Shown: in pieces, positions 34,408 through 45,400 of the stretch | How positions within the stretch are numbered: the first letter of the stretch is position 1 | Layout of the letters: each line of letters begins with the position of its first letter | Assembly (NCBI GenBank): GCA_030411725.1 | Contig: MU839843.1 | Span: 496,001 to 560,000, forward strand | DNA: 64,000 bases | Direction of reading: 5' to 3' | From: Echria macrotheca | Taxonomy: Eukaryota > Ascomycota > Sordariomycetes > Sordariales > Schizotheciaceae | Program-made: the position numbers and the translations under genes | Notes under the pieces: model-generated | What the model saw: only the letters and a program-made list of their open reading frames with translations | The model's database searches: none | What the model was told of the DNA's origin: nothing

Positions 34408-35337
34408 TCATTCTCCCAACGCAGTCTCGAGCTCCCCATATGTCTCCGCAAGGATACCCAGAGTCTTCACCGCAGCAGCCGTGTCGTTCTGCACCAAAAT
34501 GTACTGCAACGATCCAACAAGGCGCGCTTGCTTGGCCATGACATCGGCAGCACGGGTTTGTCCAACGCGTGCCAGACAGGTCGATCCGTCAGATAGACGG
34601 CGCGCCCCGACCCGAACTGCAAAGTAGATCATGTGTGCACGCAGCCCTTGGTTGAAGCCCGTCTCTATCATCCGTGCAAGCTGCGTCGCGGCCGTCCCAT
34701 TCCCGACTGACCCGGGCGGCATCTCAACCTGTCCGGAATCCTTCATCGAAAGCCACCTGCGAGCATCGTTGAGAGATCTCCTGATCACCTCCTCCTCAGA
34801 CACGGCGTCGACACGTCTGAAGCTGGTCCGCAGCATGTACGGTTTTCCGTATTGTATGCCCTCTGCTTTCCAAGCCCGCATGAAATCCCGCAGCGGAAGT
34901 GTCGCGTACGGAAATCCATGGGGGTCGTGTACTTCGACCCAGTCGTCTTGTATCCTGAGGATGACGATGTAGTGATCGGCACCGGAAAGGTGCTCACTGT
35001 CGGGGTGGTATCGCAGTTGGGACATGTCGAGCGGCCCCACAAAGACCGGTCCGTCGGCCAACGCGCTTCGGAGCTTGGCGAGAGCATCGTCTTCGTCTTT
35101 TCCGATTCCGAGGTTGGACTCCCAGCCTGCTGCGCGGATTGCGTTGTCCAGGCCTTTGGATGGGTCCCATCCGTACGGATCGAAGAAGGGGGTTTTTGCC
35201 TCGATGATCTCCATTCCGAAGGGGCTACCGGTGGCGAACTCTAGAACGGCGGGAGAGGGCGAGTCTTTACCCAGCATCATAGCGAGGGAGTTGGCGTAGC
35301 AGTACGGCCCAGAGCCGATGTAAGGGATGCGCTCCAT
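34408..35337 (-). CDS. Papain-fold protein of the C39/BtrH-like type
   Basis: A 309-aa protein from the ATG at 35337 (a 14-codon upstream extension lacks an ATG). The N-terminal half carries a papain-like triad: Cys13 in GPYCYANSL, His122 in GADHYIVIL, and Asp138 in VHDPHG. The same layout occurs in the N-terminal domain of butirosin protein BtrH, an acyltransferase-type transferase, and in C39-like peptidases. The C-terminal half (about 190-309) is helical, like the BtrH-type partner domain. This architecture is mainly known from bacteria, so acquisition by transfer is possible. There is no signal peptide. The reaction and partner are unknown. Confidence 0.75.
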   Translation of the reverse strand: MERIPYIGSGPYCYANSLAMMLGKDSPSPAVLEFATGSPFGMEIIEAKTPFFDPYGWDPSKGLDNAIRAAGWESNLGIGKDEDDALAKLRSALADGPVFVGPLDMSQLRYHPDSEHLSGADHYIVILRIQDDWVEVHDPHGFPYATLPLRDFMRAWKAEGIQYGKPYMLRTSFRRVDAVSEEEVIRRSLNDARRWLSMKDSGQVEMPPGSVGNGTAATQLARMIETGFNQGLRAHMIYFAVRVGARRLSDGSTCLARVGQTRAADVMAKQARLVGSLQYILVQNDTAAAVKTLGILAETYGELETALGE

Positions 35338-35872
35338 TTTGATGTTGTCCGGCACGGAAAGGTGTTTGCTGCAAAGCAATGGTATTTACGGTTAAGGGTG
35401 CCCGTCAAAAACGACGATGCCAGCAAAGAGACACTCAGAAACCAGGTGGGAGGTATTGATATTGAAATTTCCACCGGCTCAGGTGTAAGTTTGAGCCGAA
35501 TTATGACTCGGGTCTATCGGCTCGGCGGTCGGACAAAGCAAGTGATCGGAAACACGCGAAAGCAGGCACCCGTTGCGTGATAGCCATTGGACGCCACAGA
35601 GACGGGATGCTATTGCCCTTTAAAATAAAAATTGTCACGAAGGTCATGTCGCATTTCACACTGATGGGGTGGGAATGGTATTATGTGTAGGGAGGGTAGG
35701 TCGGTAGGTACCTACGTAGGTTCTGGATGAAAGAGAATCTGTGACCAGTTGAACCAGAAGACGCTTATTCCGTGACAAGAGCAATGTCCAAGACCTGGCG
35801 ACACCTACCGGCTACTAGGCAGAACCTGTGAAATAAATGATGAAATATCGTCGATGAGTCAAACAATCAAGT
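35338..35872. other. Intergenic
   Basis: 535 bp between two minus-strand genes. Contains a GGTAGGTACCTACGTAGG cluster at about 35694-35720, one of several such motif clusters in the window. Confidence 0.5.
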
Positions 35873-38478
35873 TCAAGGCCGTCGTCCACCCAAGGGCTTA
35901 TGCATCCGGCCGCCAAACCCCTTCCACCAAGGCATACCAGGTGTAGTTGCCCCTCCTGTTTCTTCCCCGCCACCTCCTTCCTCAACGCTTTCCTCTCCTC
36001 GTGCAGCCCTCCTATATCCACCTCGCCACGTCATCCTCAGCCACAACAGCCACCCAACCATCAGGGCCAGAGTGAGCGGGACGGTAATCCCAACAAATAT
36101 CCCAATCTCCTCGGCGTTGCTCTGGAATTCGAACATGTCGGTGGAAAAAACACTGGCCAGAAACGCGCCGGGGAGGAAGAGAATGGTGAGCACGGCGAGG
36201 GTCTTCATGGCCTTAGAGTCGCGGAGAGACTCCTGCGTCATGACTGACTGGAGGAAGCTGTCATGCTGCGTGATCAAGCTGTAGAGCTGTATACAGGGAA
36301 TTAGTTTCAGAATTCCCAAGATAGGTAAGTAGGTAGGCAAGAAAAAAGGGGGAGGGAGACATACCACATTCCGCAACCCCTCGATCTTGGCCGGCAACTC
36401 GTCAATATCCGGCTGCCGACTCTTGGACATGACCGACAACATGGCCACCATGGTCTGCGCATCCCGCCCACCCTGCTTCAGATCCTCAACCAGCCGGGCA
36501 CTCAGCTCCTCCTCGAACTTGGTCCGGCGTCCCAGCTCCGCCAGCTCCATGCTGCACCGGTGCAGCGTCATGCTGATGGACTGGTGCACGCCCGCCGCCT
36601 TCTCGGCGTAGTCTGTGCTGTGCTTATCCTTGTCCAGTTGTCTGAGGATCTCGGCCTCGACGGCGGCAATGCGGTCTAGCAGGGACTGGAAGAGTGTCAT
36701 GGTCGTTCTGAAGTGAGTCACAAAAAGCTGGGTGGGTAGGAGCATTGGGTGGTGGCCCCACTTGGCGGCGCTGAGAAGGATGTTGCGGGTGAGGGTGGTC
36801 AGGTCGGTGTCCTTGTCGCATTGGAGGATGCCGCATGTACGGCTGGCGGAGTCGGGGGCGCCCGGCGATTTGGTAGTGTGTAGGACGAGGGACCAAAAGC
36901 CTTGGGTGTAGAAGGGGGTTTGGATTACGTAGACTGGTGATCAAATGGTGTGAGTAGGTAGTTAGTGGTGAGGGAAGGGGTTTAGAGGGGGGGGTAAAAC
37001 CTTTGGAGAGAACCTCCTCGCCCACCTGGTGCAAGGGGATTTGCTGGCAGGTTCCGCGGTCATGGCGGCGAAGCAGACCGTAGATCTCGGGTAGGTGGAA
37101 GAAGTCGAGGATTGTCTCGGTCGATGGCTCGACTAAGAGGTTCGTCTTGACGAGATTGTAATTGGTGAAACCGTGCGTGTCCGCCCTCAGTGCACTAATA
37201 ACAAGGGTGTTAGAATCTATTAGATGGGTGGGGGGATAACGGAATGAAGCGTACAGGAATCTACAAACTCCTGTAGACATGATGCTATCCTGCTGCTGCT
37301 GGTCAGGTTCTTGGGTTGCCCCTGTTCGTTCTTGACCTTCCCCTTGCGGGGATGCTTGGCTTGATGGCCCTGGCTTTTTGACTGGTGTAGGTTCCTATTA
37401 CGGGGCGCGTGTTAACAAGGCTGAACCAAATTGAAGAGTTAGAAGGCATGATACTTGCCGACTTTGGGGTTACCCATGGAAAATACACAGACAGACTAGT
37501 CTTATCGAGAGGCACGGAAAGGGGCCCGCAATTCGCGTCGCCTTCTTGGTCCAGGTGCTCATCGACGGCGGCGTCCTCCTGCATTTCCGATGTCTTTGTG
37601 CTCTCCGTCTCCAAGTTCCACAGGTCGAGATAAAAGGTCTTGGTGGCTCTCTCGGCTGCCGAACCCGGAGTCACCTCCTGGGCGGCGCTGTCCAGCACTC
37701 CTTCAACCTCCTGACGAGCCGCGCGCTCCAGCCTGGGATTGATCGTTGCCTCGGTCGGCCAAATGCGATGGAGGGCGAGCTCGCCGTAGGGCTCCAGATC
37801 CAGGTCGCCGAGGTTCCTCCTGTCGATCCTCTCATGAAAATCCCCGAAAGGCTCGAGATGGGGATCAAAGAGGACAGGGTCGTCCTTTTCGGGTCTTCCG
37901 AATAAGTCGAACGAGATTCCGGATAGGTCCGTGTTGATGTCCACAGAACACATGAAGTTGCCGGTGCCAGGGTGTCGCTCCAGAAGTATCGCGCCCCGGA
38001 ACGCGCTCGGCACGCTCGCCTCGAGTGTCGAGCTCTCGAGTTTCCACAGCACCTCATTACTAGTGTGCGTGACATCTCCGGAACGAATTATGCCAAGCAC
38101 GGTCACGCTGCTGGCACTTGTGTCGACCCAATGCCCACGCCCCTCGTGCTGTGCATTATGCCTTGTAAGCGTGTCGTTGGTTAGCGGCAATCGATTCGAA
38201 ATATGGTACTTTCCAAGCGGAGCCATGTTGCCGGGTTTTGGGTCCTGCTGTCCCGGGTCGCATGCCTTGAAGCGGATCACGATTTCGGCCGACTTGATCC
38301 GCCGGCTTGGGTTCACGGACTGGAAGCGGAAGTCCATGACTATGAGCGTGGCTTCCAGCCCTCCTTCGGGTTCCATTTTGCCATGGATGACGGCAGACAA
38401 GCGGGCTTCGACCAGGCAAGGCTCGCTGCGGCTCACGATTACCCTTCGCTGAAACTCCCCGAGGCGATTTCGGACCAT
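35873..38478 (-). CDS. CorA-like membrane protein with fungal-specific N-terminal domain (probable fusion)
   Basis: Modelled as five exons: 37474-38478, 37255-37394, 37001-37194, 36365-36933, 35873-36286, giving 773 aa. The N-terminal 335 residues belong to a fungal family of unknown function (VIHGKMEPEGG, LIVMDFRFQS, RRIKSAEIVIRFKA, MAPLGKYHIS). A Pro/Gln/Ser linker follows. The C-terminal half is CorA-like: KTNLLVEPSTETILDFFHLPEIYGLL, a helical part, then two membrane spans, LAVLTILFLPGAFLASVFS and GIFVGITVPLTLALMVGWLL. The GMN loop of true CorA Mg2+ channels is absent. Without splicing, the first frame stops at 37303, only 23 bp before the ATG at 37280, too close for separate genes. A two-gene reading remains possible. 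Confidence 0.7.
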
Positions 38479-38815
38479 CTTGTCGGTGCCGGTGGGAAGA
38501 CACTGTATATTTCGGGTTTAGACCCACCCTTTTTGTTGCCTATCCAAGGTTGGGAGCTCGATTTTGGGCAGAAGTTGTGTTGAGTATCGACGGAATGGGG
38601 AGGCTGGAGGTGGGGGGTGGTTTCTGTCAGTTGGGTTTGGGTTGGCTTTCCTGCAGGCACACAACCAACCACCTCACTTTGTAAGCTTTGGGGGCCGATG
38701 TCGGGGTACTTCGGCCAACCACTGCGCACGAGGAAGATCTCTAGCCCGGGCAGGGATTATTACTTACCTGATGATCCAAATCACTTGTGTCACCGTCTCG
38801 CTCCATGTTGGATTC
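38479..38815. other. Intergenic between CorA-like and HET genes
   Basis: 337 bp between two minus-strand genes. Nothing recognisable. Confidence 0.5.
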
Positions 38816-40756
38816 TCAAACGAGAGATATGTCCTCAAACGACACACCACCATCCAAAGCCTCGCCCTCCATCAATCCGTACACATATGTCGAACCCACC
38901 AGTCGATAAAAAGTCTCGTCTCCCACAATCTCCTCGCGCACGATAAATGGGGCGTATCCGCCGGCAAAGATGGCGATCCTGTCACCAACCGCCACGTTAC
39001 GCGGCCCCACGCCTGGCCTCCCCATCTCGTCGATAAAACTACAAAGCTGCTGTGATTTCCACCGGCGAGTGTAATTCAGGCGACAACGCAACAAGAATGC
39101 CTGCCATTTAGCAGCTGTCATGCCCCTGGCAGCAGCAGCACCAACTGGATCCGAGGCCGACGGGAGCTCGGGACATGCTGCCTTGCCCTCTATGAGTAGG
39201 TCAAAACCATGCACCAAGCTCGCTTCGTCTTCGTCTAGCGGATCGCCGGATCTCCTTCGGCTTCGATCGTAAGGGAGCGCGATGGGAACCCGCCAGACGT
39301 TCTCGAGGTATTCCTCCGTCCCGACACCTTTCACCATTTCGCTCAGCTCGAGCAGGAAGTCTCGACAGGCGTCAGGAAACTGAACGGCCGTCTTTAGGCA
39401 CGTAAAGACCGACCCGACGCGGCTAACGCAAGACGGCGTCACGACGCCGGGTAGAGTGGCAACTGCTCTGCCATGGGATAGCGAGGAAAAGCGACATCTC
39501 GAAGACCAGTCTTGCCACCTTATCCCAGCGCTTGGGCGATACACTGGGTTCGTATCGTGTACCCCGTCCATGATGGTGAGTGCTGCCCGCTCAATGATGC
39601 CGACGGTTCCAGACTCTGCCGTCAGGCCAAGTACCCAAGAGGGGATGTCAGATGAAGACGTCGGCTTGCACGCGAGAAACAGCCGGGGTCCGCAATCCAT
39701 TAGCAGTATCTTGCTGACATGTATTAGTAGCTTTGGGAAGTCCATGCTGGTCGAGTAGTCCAGGGGTATTCGTCGGCGGTCCTCGTCACGCACGATTCCT
39801 AGCAGCCCGTACACCATGTCGCGGGGGTCCTTGGCTTGAAGACCGCCGGAAACGAACACGGGAGTGTACGAGATCAGAAACAAGGCCTCAAAAAGAGGCA
39901 GACCGGACTCTCCGCGCCCTGTCCGCTCTCTGTACTGGCCCGCGGTCCAAGTAAGATGGCTCCGTCCGAGGGCGGTGTGCATAACACGAACATAAATGGC
40001 CATGCGTCCAGGTACCGAGAGCGCATCGGGAGAACTTGAAGTGATCTTGCTCATCTCGAGCAACTCGAGGCAACCTTTGACGTCTTCCCACGGGACAACC
40101 AGCGAGTCCTCCTCGTGTCCGCAGAAGAAGCGCGCGTCCCGCGCCAGGACCAGCTCCTGGATGACCCAGACGCGCTTCCACCACGGACGCTCAAAGAAGG
40201 CGCAAAGTCGGTCGAATTCCGGGCGGTTCGCCGGATCGCTCATGGCCTCGAGGAAGCGGTTTTCTTCCATGAAGTCGCCCCACTCTGCCGCGCTGATAAC
40301 CCCCCGGTAGGAACGCCCGAGCTGTTGGATCTTCGCTAGGGCGCCGTGGTCTGGCTCGTCGCCCATCCACACCAGCACGCGCTTTGCGTGACTGTAGATG
40401 CGGCCCATGACGCCCACCTGGGCATTTCGCTCTGCCGTGTCGAGCTGGTTGATGCAGACCGCGTCGATCCAGATGTGTTCGCCTGGGAACTGGCGTTTTA
40501 ACCGCTTTAGGGCGCTGGCGAGGTTTTTCGTGACTTTTAGTTGGACTCCGTCCACTAGGATTTCTGCGGTGTCGGTCGCATCTCCCCAGACGTAGGAGAG
40601 TGCTAGGTAAACTGGAGGATTGTCGGAGTCGAGGGTCCTGTGGATCAGGCTGAGTGAGCAGGATCCGTCGGGTAAGGGGTTCAAGGAGAGAAGACGGATT
40701 TCTTGTGTCTCTATGTTGAGCGGACGGTATGGGTACTCGGGGTTGCTTTCGGCCAT
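38816..40756 (-). CDS. HET-domain protein, 646 aa
   Basis: Single exon, 646 aa, starting MAESNPEYPYRPLNI. HET core (about 45-210): LALSYVWGD, HIWIDAVCINQLDTAERNAQ, MGRIYSHAKRVLVWMGDEP, then FFERPWWKRVWVIQELVLAR. Downstream DPRDMVYGLLG and LDYS are also family features. The C-terminus ends with the usual beta-rich block (VGDRIAIFAGGYAPFIVRE...YRLVGSTYVYGLMEGEA). Such proteins are thought to execute incompatibility or immune-type cell death. Domain order is that of the common HET-only class, without NACHT or ankyrin parts. It is the first gene of the recognition-type island. Confidence 0.93.
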   Translation of the reverse strand: MAESNPEYPYRPLNIETQEIRLLSLNPLPDGSCSLSLIHRTLDSDNPPVYLALSYVWGDATDTAEILVDGVQLKVTKNLASALKRLKRQFPGEHIWIDAVCINQLDTAERNAQVGVMGRIYSHAKRVLVWMGDEPDHGALAKIQQLGRSYRGVISAAEWGDFMEENRFLEAMSDPANRPEFDRLCAFFERPWWKRVWVIQELVLARDARFFCGHEEDSLVVPWEDVKGCLELLEMSKITSSSPDALSVPGRMAIYVRVMHTALGRSHLTWTAGQYRERTGRGESGLPLFEALFLISYTPVFVSGGLQAKDPRDMVYGLLGIVRDEDRRRIPLDYSTSMDFPKLLIHVSKILLMDCGPRLFLACKPTSSSDIPSWVLGLTAESGTVGIIERAALTIMDGVHDTNPVYRPSAGIRWQDWSSRCRFSSLSHGRAVATLPGVVTPSCVSRVGSVFTCLKTAVQFPDACRDFLLELSEMVKGVGTEEYLENVWRVPIALPYDRSRRRSGDPLDEDEASLVHGFDLLIEGKAACPELPSASDPVGAAAARGMTAAKWQAFLLRCRLNYTRRWKSQQLCSFIDEMGRPGVGPRNVAVGDRIAIFAGGYAPFIVREEIVGDETFYRLVGSTYVYGLMEGEALDGGVSFEDISLV

Positions 40757-41109
40757 GTTATGATCCTTGAGTGCTCGACTGATGATAAAAGGTGAGAATG
40801 GAGATTGATCGTTGCTGCCTGATGTGGTGGCCTCTGCTGGGCTAACGTTATTGCGTATTACCCCGCTTCGCTATGAATGAGGATTTGATTGGGCATGGCT
40901 TTGATTGGAGGAGAACAGAAAGAAACAAAAAGAGAGAGAAAAGGGAGAATGCTTTTCGGTGTACTTGTTCCAAATGACTACCGATCTCTATACGTAGCCA
41001 CGCTGCCACAGGGTATTTCGCAGTGGAAGGGTTTGGGTATGGCCACAAGGGAGGGGGGTAAGGTATATGAACTCAAACCACACTTCCATGTTTACCAAAC
41101 AGTGCAAAG

Positions 41110-41239
41110 GGGCGGGTAGCGTAGTGGTCAGCGCATTCACTGAGCGTGGTTCTTTCCTAAGCGGATTCAAGCGTTGTTTTCTAAGTATATACCACCGAGC
41201 GTTCATTGAAAGACCTGGGTTCGATTCCCAGCCCGCCCA
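41110..41239 (+). tRNA. tRNA-like pol III unit 2 with insertion in the anticodon arm
   Basis: Acceptor GGGCGGG/CCCGCCC (7 bp), D-stem GCGT/GCGC, T-stem CTGGG/CCCAG with loop TTCGATT. A box TAGCGTAGTGG, B box GGTTCGATTCC, T-run about 35 nt downstream. The anticodon-side stem is better than in units 1 and 3 (TTCA/TGAA plus a TGAGCG/CGTTCA helix), but a 51-nt insertion of different sequence lies within it. Anticodon remains ambiguous (GAG or AGC). Of the three, this is the most likely functional intron-containing tRNA. Confidence 0.6.
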
Positions 41240-41499
41240 AAGTTTCACCTGTCAGTCCCCGATGGGTGGTTGCTTTTTTTTTAAAAAAAATTGCAGGGTA
41301 CCTAGCGGGAAAAAGTAAACGAGCACTATGCTCTCTCCTGAGACATTGGAGGACAGAAGCTGAATCAGAAACAAGTTGCTCGGTGCATGAGCTCCGTCTC
41401 TGAAGGCCGGCATGGATACATTTATCTCTTGGATGAAGCAAATACCGGTTGAACATTTTAGGTCGCGCTTGTTGGATACCTTACAGGCACCGAACCTAC

Positions 41500-42012
41500 C
41501 TACCCTTCGACGAATTGGATGACGAGATCTTACCTCGGTTCAGGCTCCTTTCCACATTCTCTAAGTAACCAGCCAGGTAGCAGAACACACATTCCCGGCT
41601 CTATAGGTACATCAGGAAACAAAAATTCATCCAACCAAGTTCGCGTATGTATACTTAATATCCCCCTAGCAATATCTACATGAGTAGTCGAGGGACCACT
41701 ACCTCTAGAGCGTGTGGAAGCCCTCGGATTCTTACAGTCTAAAACAAATAAATAAATAAAAACCCTCTAAATGAGAATGGCCTGTGTACGTTATCGAGTA
41801 ATGCAAGCTTTGTGAAAACAGAAGGGACGAAACGGGGGTAGATAAGCTCAAACCACATTACCCCTTGTACCGAAACTCAGAAGGGCGGGTAGCGCAGTTG
41901 GTCAAGCGTGTTCCGTGAGCGTACCTAATCAGCGTTGATTTCATTCCATTTTCATCTCTACTAGCGTTCATTGAAAGACCTGGGTTCGAATCCCAGCCCG
42001 CCCAGACTCTCC
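41500..42012 (+). repeat. Duplicated segment, copy 2
   Basis: Matches 30895-31310 in inverted orientation. It carries an extra stretch of about 115 bp (roughly 41680-41775), including AAATAAATAAATAAA. Relative to copy 1 it shows many C-to-T and some G-to-A changes, for example GCATGC to GTATAC, several in CpA context as in repeat-induced point mutation. Confidence 0.7.
41883..42004 (+). tRNA. tRNA-like pol III unit 3 with insertion in the anticodon arm
   Basis: Nearly identical to unit 1: acceptor GGGCGGG/CCCGCCC, D-stem GCGC/GCGT, T-stem CTGGG/CCCAG with loop TTCGAAT, and the same poor anticodon stem TTCCG/TTGAA. The insert differs from that of unit 1 by small indels. Followed within 10 nt by a run of eight Ts. 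It sits at the 3' end of duplicated segment copy 2. Confidence 0.6.
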
Positions 42013-42071
42013 TTTTTTTTCTTTTTGTTTTTTTCTTTTCTTTTCTTTTTCCTTTTCTTTTTCTTTTTCTG
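42008..42071 (+). repeat. T/C-rich tract, pol III terminator of tRNA-like unit 3
   Basis: About 60 nt of almost pure T with single C interruptions, starting right after the tRNA-like unit. The first T8 would terminate pol III. Confidence 0.6.
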
Positions 42072-42432
42072 TATTTTTTGAAGGTTTGTGCTACCCCTTT
42101 TTGTGACTACGAGTCTAGCCACCCCCAGCCACCTTGTTGTGTATATCCTGCTTGGTTGTCTGGGTTAAATAACAACTTCTCGATGCCCTACAAGTAAAGT
42201 GACGGGATAGTCTGTAGACGTTATAGCGCTTGTTGCGTGCGTGGCCAACTGCGAAACCAGTCAAGCCGTCATCTGCATACCCGAGTTCCCTACTGCTCAT
42301 AATAACCCTCAAATGCTTACAAGTAGGACATCTTCGAATGAGAGTGCCATCCCTTGACCGCTTGCACCACTTAATTGTCTACCTTGGGTAGGTAGCCCCA
42401 AGTTTCCAGCGATAGATACGCCGGCCGGGCTT

Positions 42433-45400
42433 TCAAGGATTTCTATCTACCACCCGGCGTCTTTCGTCCTCCGGTTCCTCATCCCACGTCTTTCTCAGGT
42501 GGTGATGACCGCCGCTGGTCTGGCCGGAGCGGGATTTGTACTTGTACCAGCGTCGTCTCTGCTGCCAACGCTGAGCCCGGATTCTGCCCGGCTCGCGCCG
42601 GAGACTTTTTGCCCGGAGGTAATCCGACAACGTGACAAGGTCGTAAACTTGGTCCTGTTTTCCGGCGGATATTCATTAGTCAAGTATGTCGTAAATAAAT
42701 TGAAAATTATACACAAGAAGTAAGGTGGATAGGAAAAGAAGCCGTCTTCAAAAAAGGTGCTTACATAGGTCAGATACTCCATAATGTAGAAGTAGTAGTC
42801 CGTTTCTTCGTAAATGTAACCCATTTGATGGATGGCCTCGACGGTCACCAAGTCCTTTGTGATCTCGGTCCACATTCCGCTAGTGTTTTCTTGAGGATTT
42901 ACCCCAAAGGACGTAGACGTCTTTGTCCGGGGAGAACTAGATGCCTTTTCTCGAAGGGAGTCGGATAACCTAACAAGGTCGGCAACCTGATCCTGTTTAT
43001 ATGTATGCTTTGTTAGCTGATCTGCTGGCTATCTCCTTTCGAGGTAACATGGGCAGCGGGTGTGGATGGGAGAGAGAAAGTTGTTGAAACTGAAACCCAC
43101 ATAGGTAAGGTACTCGGTTATGTAGAAGAAATCGTCCGTCTCTTCGTAATCATAACCCATTTGTTGGATAGCCTCAACAGTCACCAAGTCCTTTCTGATC
43201 TCGGTCCATTGGTCAGGCTTTTCAGTTGACTGGTGAGCTGGTGCCTCCCCTTGGGACAGCGTGTCGACAGATGACTGCTCTGAGAATTGCCGTTCGCTTG
43301 AATTGCTTCTCGGCGATTCAGCTTTCCTTGATTGCCCTGCCAAGGGCTCCTGTTGCAAATCCGCAACAGTCGACATCTCTGGTGTTCCGGGGCTGCTGCC
43401 CTCGGCCCTTGTGCGCACTGGAAGTTGCTCAGGTTGTCTGTATAACACGCTTTCTTGGTCTTCGGAATCGCTCCAGTATTCTGATTCGCCATCTTCTGTC
43501 GCGTGCAAGACCAAAAGTGCGAATCGCCACACAAGTTCGCTTGTTGGGAGTCTGTTTCCTTGTCTGCCGCTCTGACCCATGCCAGGCCCGCCAATCCGCG
43601 AGCTGTCGAGTATGGCGCGGACTCGTTCAAGAACTTCCGGAGTAGAAAGCTCGGTGCTCGGATAATCGGTCGACGTCGCGGTTTTTGCGTTGCCAGCCGA
43701 TGAGGCTTGCGCATCGAGATCGAGCTTGCAAGCCCGCCAGAGTAGCTCCTCAATGGTATCCGACTTGTCAGCTCCGGACAGATGGACATAATTCTTGGCG
43801 ATGCACAGGAAAAAACTAGTCGGTAGAATGCGAATCCATCCCAGGACATCTGATACAGCTCCATGTTCAAGCAGCGACCGTGCAACCAGCCAGGACTTCT
43901 TCTCCAACGCCTTCTGGAGTGGGGTGTTACCATGATGATCTGGCGCATCGACAAAGTCGAGGTCCTGACAGTGACCGAGTAGAAGCTCCGCTGCCTCGTC
44001 ACGACCGTAGATCGCAGCGACGTGGAGGCCGTTCAGGCCATCTTTGTGACGAGCAGCTTTGATTACGGCCCCGTGATCAATCAGTAGTTCGAGGATACGC
44101 GTGTCGCCATGCCTGGCTGCAAGGGTCAATGGAGTATGGCCCTCTCCCGCGTCCTCCAGTTCGAGAGAAGGGTCGTGCTCAAGTAAAAGCTCCAGAGTAC
44201 CACTAGTTCTATATCCGGCGTTGATTGCCGAGTGGACGGGTGTTCCATCCTGATGGAGCGCGTTGATATCTGCGCCCCTGAGAAGAAGCTGGCGTGCATT
44301 TTCCCGCTGTCCGCGTTTTGCAGCAATGTGAAGAGGAGAAAGACCACTACCCCCTGGGTTAACGTCTGCTCCCGCGGCGAGTAACAACGCCACGCTAAGC
44401 GCGTCGTCTGCTTCCAAAGCTATCGTCAGAGCGGTCTTACTAGGATCTACTCCAATGTAGCCGACGTTGGGATCAGCTCCTGCTTCCAATAGGGCAGCCA
44501 ACGCGTGATGTTTGCCGATTTCTGTAGCAATTTGAAGCGGAGTCTTGAGGCTCAGCTCGTCCGGGGTGTTTGGGTCGTGTCCAAGGTTGACGAGGGATGA
44601 TATGACGTCTCCCCAGTCAAGGTGAGCCGCGTTGTGAAGCAGTTGAATCTGACAGCAGTCGAGGCAACGAGAGAAAGACTCAGCCGTGTCCCCCGGCTCG
44701 GTCTGGTATTGACCAAGAATCCACAAGGCCATCTCCTTTGCCTCGTAGATGAATGCATAGTCCAGTGGCAGATGCAGTAAGTGGTCGTGGCAGTTGAGGA
44801 ATTGCCTCAGCCCCGGGATCGCAGTCGCGAGTATGGCAAGATCGAAGATGGCCGCCACATGCAAAGGCGTGGGGCTTCCAGGATATAGGAAGAATCCTCG
44901 CCTGAACTCGCTGTATTCCAACGTTTTGATTGACAGCTCGATTGATCCAGGTGACGAGAACAGGAGCTCCACTAAAGCGCTGAGATTCCTGGGCCTTTCG
45001 TCACCTGCGCTGTTGGCATTGTTGAAGTGTTCACCCCAATACTCAGATGCATACCCGAGGAGGGGATATCGCTCCATCAATTGACGTAGCGCCGTTGGCG
45101 TTGGCGTGGGTCTATGTCTCAAGTCGTCAAAGGTCAGATATGTGAGACAAGTTTCGGCAAGGATGGCGTCAGCTTGTCGCTGCAATTCACTATATTCAGT
45201 GACATTTGACGTCTTGGATAGTAGGAACTCTCTGAGGGAGGCGTGAATGAGTTGGTAGCCCCCATCTACTTCGACCAGCAGATCGGCACACTCTGTGGAC
45301 AAAGAAAGGTCGCGAGAGAGCCTTTGGTTGTCTCTCAGCTGCTTCTTTCCAGGTTTTGTCGAAAGCGCGTCCAGGAGCTCGGCTTTAGAGAGACGCCGAT

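Larger units (their letters stand above)
40757..42432. other. tRNA-like island, about 1.7 kb
   Basis: No protein gene supported. Holds two tRNA-like units (41110-41239 and 41883-42004), a duplicated segment, a T/C-rich tract and, near 41494 and 42389, short CCTACC/GGTAGG motifs. Confidence 0.6.
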
